Shown piece after piece: positions 59,510 to 64,000 of a DNA stretch of 64,000 bases (position 1 is its first letter; the number at the start of each line of letters is the position of its first letter). The translations under genes were made by a program, and so were the position numbers. Source of the stretch: Agrilactobacillus yilanensis (GTDB lineage Bacteria; Bacillota; Bacilli; Lactobacillales; Lactobacillaceae); assembly GCF_003946725.1 (NCBI RefSeq), contig NZ_RHOY01000002.1, positions 1 to 64,000 on the forward strand. Direction: 5' to 3'. The notes beneath the pieces were generated by a model. That model was not told the DNA's origin and made no database searches. It saw only the letters and a list, made by a program, of their open reading frames with translations.

Positions 59510-59947
59510 ATGGCGAATACACAATTCAGCGACACAATTCACGTATTGGCTTATATTGCCTACTTTCAAGGTAAAAAGATAACGAGTCAAGAAATTGCAA
59601 GCAGCTTGGAAACTTCTCCCAGTTTAATTCGTAAAATTATGGCGAATTTAAAGCGCAGTCAATTGTTGATCCCTAAGCAAGGGCCGACAAAACTGGCCTT
59701 AACCCGAGCGCCTTCTGAGATAACGCTTCGTGATATTTATAATAGCTTAGGAGACATCCCGCCGCTTTTGAATGTGGATCAAAATACCTCACAAAAATGT
59801 CCAGTGGGCTATGCCGTCCCTAAAATTTTGAATCATTACTATAGCGAGGTTCAAGCTGCTGCGGAGGCTAAAATGGCTAAGATTTCCTTGCAAGATATCT
59901 TAAATGACATCGCATTGATGACCCGGTTGACTGAGGATAAAAAATAA
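59510..59947 (+). CDS. Rrf2-family regulator
   Basis: 145 aa. The winged-helix has ITSQEIASSLETSPSLIRKIMANLKRSQLL and the Rrf2 segment ITLRDIYNSLGD. Only one Cys is present (QKCPVGYAVP, about 103), so an Fe-S cluster with three Cys, as in IscR or NsrR, cannot form. It resembles the YwnA/single-Cys branch, which may sense thiol-reactive compounds. Divergent from the reductase gene, its likely target. Confidence 0.88.
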   Translation: MANTQFSDTIHVLAYIAYFQGKKITSQEIASSLETSPSLIRKIMANLKRSQLLIPKQGPTKLALTRAPSEITLRDIYNSLGDIPPLLNVDQNTSQKCPVGYAVPKILNHYYSEVQAAAEAKMAKISLQDILNDIALMTRLTEDKK

Positions 59948-59948
59948 A

Positions 59949-59980
59949 AAGTTAGGCCGTTATTGACCTAACTTGTTTAA
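59949..59980. terminator. Terminator between the Rrf2 gene and cytX
   Basis: AAGTTAGG / CCTAACTT stem with A and T runs on either side. It ends both convergent transcripts. Confidence 0.75.
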
Positions 59981-59986
59981 TTAAAT

Positions 59987-61165
59987 TCATTTTTCAGATA
60001 ATGTCATAACGCGTTTGCTGATAAATTGTAGCAGGAGGGTTATACCACCTAATAGTAGTGCCAACAATAAAGTCGTCCCGCCAGGAAAATCAATTTTTTG
60101 CAGTTGATAATAGCCTAAAATACCTAGAAGCCAAAGGGCAAAATTGACAACTTTAGGGGTATTCGTATTTTTAGACCAATATGTCACAAAAACGATGGTA
60201 TATAACGGTGTAAAGACAGAACCGATGAAATACAAGAAGTTTTCATAAACCGACATGGCTAAGACAATCGCAATCACGAAACCGATCATCGTAATTAGAA
60301 TCGCCAAATATTTCACGTGTTTCACTGGCCAAATATTTTTAAAATTGATGGCCGCTGAATACGCATCTAAATAAGTGGTGGTGACGGTTGAAAAAACGAT
60401 AATTAATAAGGCGATCAAGCCTAAACTGGATTGTGCCAGCCAAGTGTTAAAATCACTGTACCCCGTAACAAGAACGCTTAACAGCCCAATTGTAAACATC
60501 ACTAAACTACCAATGAAGTACCCGCCTGCACTGAGCATCGCCCACTTAAAGGGCTTCTTTGTTTTGGCGGTATAATCCCCAATTAAGGGTAGCCAAGAAA
60601 GGGCCATCGTCACATTTAATTCTACCGCTGTCCCAAAGCTCATTTTGCCTAAAGGGGTTGTCCCGGTGATGGTCTTAGTCTGGAACATGACCACAATCAT
60701 CAAAATAACGCCCACGATCAAAGCGAGCACAATTGTATTGTTAAGTTTTGCAAAGGTTGTAGGTTTTACCAGCAGCCAAATAATAATTAAACCGGCCACA
60801 ATCGCAGCCATTAAAGGCATATTTTTGATATGGAATAGGCGCTGGCTCAAGCCGGACATGGCTAATGCCGCATTAACAAGCATTACCGCTGTCCAACCGA
60901 TAAGCTGCAAGCCGTTAAGCAGTGAGAATAATTTCACACCGCCGTTGCCAAAAGTCCCCACTGTTGATTCAATAGCGGTTTTTTGCTGTCTAGCTGCAAT
61001 ATACCCAGCCGGTAATAAGAATAAAAAGCAACCGATAAGATGGCCTAAAATAATTGCAAATAAGCCTTGCCCCAGGCCTAAAGGTGCAATCATCGCTCCG
61101 GTGACAATCTCAGTAATTGAAATTGCCGCCCCTAACCAAAGTAAAAATTGACTGGTTTTTTTCAA
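59987..61165 (-). CDS. cytX: Hydroxymethylpyrimidine transporter, NCS1 family
   Basis: 392 aa with about 11-12 membrane segments. CytX-like features are WLGAAISITEIVTGAMIAPLGLG, ELNVTMALSWLPLIGDYT and TTTYLDAYSAAINFKNI. It imports HMP for thiamine salvage. It is last in a thiM-thiD-thiE-cytX operon under a TPP riboswitch, which supports the substrate. TTG start at 61165, with GGGAGG located inside the end of thiE. Confidence 0.88.
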   Translation of the reverse strand: MKKTSQFLLWLGAAISITEIVTGAMIAPLGLGQGLFAIILGHLIGCFLFLLPAGYIAARQQKTAIESTVGTFGNGGVKLFSLLNGLQLIGWTAVMLVNAALAMSGLSQRLFHIKNMPLMAAIVAGLIIIWLLVKPTTFAKLNNTIVLALIVGVILMIVVMFQTKTITGTTPLGKMSFGTAVELNVTMALSWLPLIGDYTAKTKKPFKWAMLSAGGYFIGSLVMFTIGLLSVLVTGYSDFNTWLAQSSLGLIALLIIVFSTVTTTYLDAYSAAINFKNIWPVKHVKYLAILITMIGFVIAIVLAMSVYENFLYFIGSVFTPLYTIVFVTYWSKNTNTPKVVNFALWLLGILGYYQLQKIDFPGGTTLLLALLLGGITLLLQFISKRVMTLSEK

Positions 61166-61168
61166 AAA

Positions 61169-61819
61169 TCAAACCTCCCGTTGATAATGGGCTAAGAGTT
61201 GCGTTAGCGTTTGGGTTAAATCCGGGCTTTGTGTAAATAAGGTAATCCCAGAAATTCCTGCAGCACCCGCCTTTAAAACCTGTGCGGTATTTTCTAATGT
61301 AATCCCGCCAATCGCGACAACTGGATAGGTACTAAGGGTAGTCAATTGTCTTAGTTGGGTTAACCCGATATTTTCAGCGTCCGCCTTAGAAACCGTGGGA
61401 AAAACGGCACCACAGCCTAAATAATCGATCCCGGTGAGTTGATTAGCATGATTGACCTGCCCGCTAGTTTCACAAGAATAGCCCACAATGAGCCGCTGAT
61501 GCGCTTGTTTCAAAACTGTTTCAATCGGTTGATCCTTTTGGCCCACATGAACCCCATCTGCACCAACTTCTAACGCTAAGGCCACATCGTCGTCAATAAT
61601 AAAAGGGACTTGGTATTGTGCGGTCAGCTGGCGGCAAGCTTTAGCCAGTGTCACCAATGTTTGGCGATCATTCACCGCAGCAGGGCCTTTTTCCCGTAGT
61701 TGAAACGTGGTAATGCCAGCTTCTAAGGCCTTTTTTAAGAAAGGCAATAATTGCTGATCGGGTAAATCTTGAGTACCAGCAATGGCATATGCTTGTAAAT
61801 CACGGGTTTTAAAATTCAT
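61169..61819 (-). CDS. thiE: Thiamine phosphate synthase
   Basis: 216 aa TIM barrel. Motifs are TFQLREKGP (pyrophosphate site), IIDDDVALALEVGADGVHVGQKD, YLGCGAVFPTVSK and AIGGITLENT. It joins HMP pyrophosphate and hydroxyethylthiazole phosphate. Its start overlaps the end of thiD by 11 nt, so translation is coupled. Confidence 0.95.
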   Translation of the reverse strand: MNFKTRDLQAYAIAGTQDLPDQQLLPFLKKALEAGITTFQLREKGPAAVNDRQTLVTLAKACRQLTAQYQVPFIIDDDVALALEVGADGVHVGQKDQPIETVLKQAHQRLIVGYSCETSGQVNHANQLTGIDYLGCGAVFPTVSKADAENIGLTQLRQLTTLSTYPVVAIGGITLENTAQVLKAGAAGISGITLFTQSPDLTQTLTQLLAHYQREV

Positions 61820-62627
61820 GATGGCGTGCCTCGTAAGCCCAATGATTCAACGGACCATGTCCATGCCCAACCACAATACCATCTTGAATTGCAGCTTCCA
61901 CAAAAGCTTTGCCAATCCGAATGGCCTCAGCCATTGGCGTGCCTTTTGCCAACTCAGCCGTAATACAAGCAGACAACGTATCACCAGTGCCATGGGTATT
62001 GATCGTGTCAATTCTTGGGGACGTCAGCCAAAAATTAGAGCCGTCTTCCAGTAATACAAAATCATTACTTTCAGCATTGTCATTAAAATGACCACCTTTA
62101 ATGATGACATTTTTAACACCAATTTGTTGTAACGCCTTGGCAGCTTGAGCCATGTCGGCTTCTGTATGAATCGTTGCACCTGTTAATTTTTCAGCCTCTG
62201 GTAAATTAGGGGTTGCTAATGTAGCTAGAGGTAACAACAAGTCACGCACGGTGGCCACTGCAGCCTCGCTAAGCAGTGGTGCACCGCCTTTAGCAATCAT
62301 TACCGGATCAACAGTAAGCGGGCCTAAGTCATACTTTTTTAAATTACGGACAACAGCAGTAACTTGATCAACATCTGCTAACATCCCGGTTTTGCAGGCC
62401 TTAATCTCTAGGTCCGCCGCAACTGAGGCGAATTGGGCATCAATCATTGCAGCGGATAAAGGCAACGCCTGCTGAACGCCCAGTGTATTTTGAGCCGTAA
62501 TTGCTACTAAAACAGTTGCCGCAAAAACATGCCGTTGTTGAATAGTTTTTAAATCTGCCTGCATACCAGCACCGCCACCGCTATCGGATCCAGCAATTGA
62601 AAGTGCCTGGGGGAATTGTTTTGTCAT
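61809..62627 (-). CDS. thiD: Hydroxymethylpyrimidine (phosphate) kinase
   Basis: 272 aa ribokinase fold. Motifs are SIAGSDSGGGAGMQADLKT (substrate site), DPVMIAKGGAPLL and the C-terminal HGTGDTLSACITAELAKG (anion hole and catalytic Asp). It phosphorylates HMP twice for ThiE. It lies 4 nt after thiM. Confidence 0.96.
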   Translation of the reverse strand: MTKQFPQALSIAGSDSGGGAGMQADLKTIQQRHVFAATVLVAITAQNTLGVQQALPLSAAMIDAQFASVAADLEIKACKTGMLADVDQVTAVVRNLKKYDLGPLTVDPVMIAKGGAPLLSEAAVATVRDLLLPLATLATPNLPEAEKLTGATIHTEADMAQAAKALQQIGVKNVIIKGGHFNDNAESNDFVLLEDGSNFWLTSPRIDTINTHGTGDTLSACITAELAKGTPMAEAIRIGKAFVEAAIQDGIVVGHGHGPLNHWAYEARHHEF

Positions 62628-62631
62628 AGTA

Positions 62632-63420
62632 TTACCTCGTTTTTAGAATTTTTTTAATTTTATCAGGGGTCAACCGACTTAAAGTATCTAACAAACGAAT
62701 ACTAAACGTGCCAGTTGCGTTATCCCCAACGTTTTCAGATGTAATTTCTCCAGCACAGGCAAGGACGCCGCAGCCGATCTGAGCCGCTTCATCATAGTTA
62801 TCTGTAATTCCAGAAAAAGCGCCGATAATGCTGGATAATAAATCTCCAGAGCCCACAACTGCTGGCAACAGGGTGGTATTGTTTAAGACTAACGTCACGT
62901 TATCTTCGGTGGCGATGTAATCGGTTTCTCCGCTTAAAACTACGGTGCAATGATATTTTTGAGCACAAGTTTTAGCAATATTTGCTAAGTCACCTGCACC
63001 TTCACCGGCATCAATCCCCTTAGCCTGCCAGTCTACACCGGCCAGTGCAGCAATTTCACCGCTATTACCACGAATAATGGCAATTGGAAATTCTTTTAAA
63101 AGGCGTAGTGCCGTCATTAACCGATAGGCTGTAGCCCCAGCGGCGACAGGATCTAGAATAATTGGTTTATTTGCCTTGGCAGCACTTTGGCATAACGCCC
63201 AGACTAATGGTTCATGTTGCTGATTAATTGTGCCCAGATTGATCACTAAAGCTGAAGCAATACGCAATAAATCCTCGGTTTCAGTGGCTTCTTGCGTCAT
63301 GATTGGTGAAGCACCCAATGCGTTTAGGCCATTAGCCACAAAATTAGGTGTTACAAAATTGGCATAGTTTACCACAACGGGTTGGGTAGCTTGTAATTCT
63401 GTCAATAATGATAGATCCAT
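62632..63420 (-). CDS. thiM: Hydroxyethylthiazole kinase
   Basis: 262 aa. Motifs are NYANFVTPNFVANGLNALGASPIMTQ, LDPVAAGATAYR, IIRGNSGEIAALAG and GSGDLLSSIIGAFSG (catalytic region). It phosphorylates the salvaged thiazole moiety. First gene of the thiamine salvage operon, immediately after the riboswitch terminator. No de novo thiazole or pyrimidine genes are present in the window. Confidence 0.95.
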   Translation of the reverse strand: MDLSLLTELQATQPVVVNYANFVTPNFVANGLNALGASPIMTQEATETEDLLRIASALVINLGTINQQHEPLVWALCQSAAKANKPIILDPVAAGATAYRLMTALRLLKEFPIAIIRGNSGEIAALAGVDWQAKGIDAGEGAGDLANIAKTCAQKYHCTVVLSGETDYIATEDNVTLVLNNTTLLPAVVGSGDLLSSIIGAFSGITDNYDEAAQIGCGVLACAGEITSENVGDNATGTFSIRLLDTLSRLTPDKIKKILKTR

Positions 63421-63444
63421 AATAACCCTACTTTCAAACGTACA

Positions 63445-63488
63445 TAAAAAGACTGCTGGACCTTAAAAATAGGAATAGCAGTCTTTTT
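63445..63488 (-). terminator. Riboswitch-controlled terminator before thiM
   Basis: AAAAAGACTGCT / AGCAGTCTTTTT stem with a T-run, between the TPP aptamer and thiM. Confidence 0.85.
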
Positions 63489-63493
63489 GATTC

Positions 63494-63582
63494 GGACACT
63501 TTCCTACGCAAGTATGAACTTACAGGTTCGAAGGGATCGCATCAAAGATACATCTCAGTTCTTGGAGAACACCCCTAGTGTA
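63494..63582 (-). promoter_or_regulatory. TPP riboswitch
   Basis: On the minus strand the conserved blocks appear in order: CTAGGGGTG, ACTGAGATG, CCCTTCGAACCTG and ACTTGCGTAGGAAAGTG. A terminator follows, so TPP should switch the operon off. A promoter TTGTGG-N17-TATCAT is predicted at 63630-63602. Confidence 0.95.
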
Positions 63583-63653
63583 CGTCTATTAGAATATATT
63601 TATGATAGCATGGTTCGGCCTAGTCCACAAGAATGAGAGGCGGGCCTATATTT

Positions 63654-64000
63654 TTACAGTGCGGCAATGATCTTTGATTGGGCAATTTTACCGTACTTGA
63701 TAAAATTCTCCAGATCGGTTGTTTTGACACGGTACTTAGGTGCACTAATGCTAAATGCCCCATAAGTTCGACCGCTTCTGACAATTGGAAAGCCAACACA
63801 AATTACATCTGGTTGATTTTCGCAATTTTCAATGGCATAGCCTCGTTTACGAGCTACTTCAATATCTTGAATAAGCTCAGCTTTATTGGTAATTGTATTT
63901 GGTGTAATTTGCTCCAGCTCAGTGGTATTTAAGTAATTCTCAAATTCATCCTGATTAAAGGTCGACAATAGTGATTTACCAATTGCCGAAGTGTACAATC
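63654..64000 (-). CDS. IclR-family regulator, C-terminal effector domain (cut by window edge)
   Basis: The visible 115 codons match the IclR ligand-binding domain: YTSAIGKSLLSTF, a long middle region, RGYAIENCENQPDVICVGFPIV and YGAFSISAP. The N-terminal HTH lies beyond the window end; the apparent TTG near 63998 is an internal Leu codon. Effector and targets are unknown. Confidence 0.8.
   Translation of the reverse strand, partial: LYTSAIGKSLLSTFNQDEFENYLNTTELEQITPNTITNKAELIQDIEVARKRGYAIENCENQPDVICVGFPIVRSGRTYGAFSISAPKYRVKTTDLENFIKYGKIAQSKIIAAL

Noticed and set aside
1-64000. tRNA, rRNA, CRISPR array, insertion sequence or prophage
   Set aside because: No cloverleaf-like tRNA, rRNA segment, regularly spaced short repeat, transposase or phage structural gene was seen. 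The hairpin repeats are too long and irregular for CRISPR.

Overview
The window reads as a chromosomal segment of a low-GC lactic acid bacterium, most likely a member of the Lactobacillaceae. The evidence is the L-2-hydroxyisocaproate-type dehydrogenase, Trp and Met T-boxes, a thiamine salvage operon (thiM-thiD-thiE-cytX) under a TPP riboswitch, catabolite-response (cre-like) sites, PadR/DUF1700/DUF4097 genes, strong AGGAGG ribosome binding sites and frequent TTG/GTG starts. I cannot name the species. There is no rRNA, tRNA, prophage, insertion sequence or CRISPR array. The only recombinase is a small solo tyrosine recombinase near 55.2-55.8 kb.

Layout. 0.3-7.5 kb: an acetoin dehydrogenase operon (acoL-acoA-acoB-acoC, minus strand) behind a textbook -24/-12 sigma-54 promoter, followed by rpoN and a sigma-54 activator that has no sensory domain. 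8.2-11.3 kb: ilvD behind a Leu/Ile/Val-rich leader peptide and attenuator, then a BASS-type transporter. 11.4-16.0 kb: a MalY-type lyase, a glutathione-reductase-like enzyme, and a short MutS2-like ATPase behind a leader ORF and terminator. 16-20.8 kb: a MerR regulator with an arginase-fold enzyme, and a MarR regulator with a MacB-like exporter. 20.9-24.5 kb: a small unknown gene with a LexA-like box, a HAD phosphatase, ahpC and a domain-permuted AhpF. 24.6-36.7 kb: aldo/keto reductases with LysR, two cupins, trpE-trpG under a Trp T-box, three YczE-type membrane proteins, a LacI regulator and a DUF2975/HTH pair.

37-40.6 kb: methionine gamma-lyase, an NhaC-type antiporter and L-2-hydroxyacid dehydrogenase, which look like a dedicated methionine-catabolic operon. 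41-46 kb: a PadR envelope-stress set, DedA, and a secreted sortase-fold protein. 46-54 kb: rpiA, an oxidoreductase and RpiR, then purine genes: an NCS2 permease, an NCS1 permease and an 8-oxoguanine-deaminase-like enzyme. The deaminase is preceded by a guanine-class riboswitch whose terminator overlaps aptamer helix P3, so an ON switch is predicted. 54-64 kb: a GH43-like secreted protein, the solo recombinase, an Fe-S protein, an MFS transporter under a Met T-box, an Rrf2-controlled reductase, thiamine salvage, and the edge of an IclR regulator.

The window is rich in RNA-level control: two T-boxes, a TPP riboswitch, a purine riboswitch, one or two leader-peptide attenuators and a possible leader before the sortase-fold gene. 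It also carries an intergenic family of about 120-bp imperfect hairpins (near 1-245, 28.2-28.4 and 40.7-41.0 kb). Their stems differ by paired, compensating changes, so the structure appears to be what is maintained. All calls rest on reading the sequence; no database search was run.
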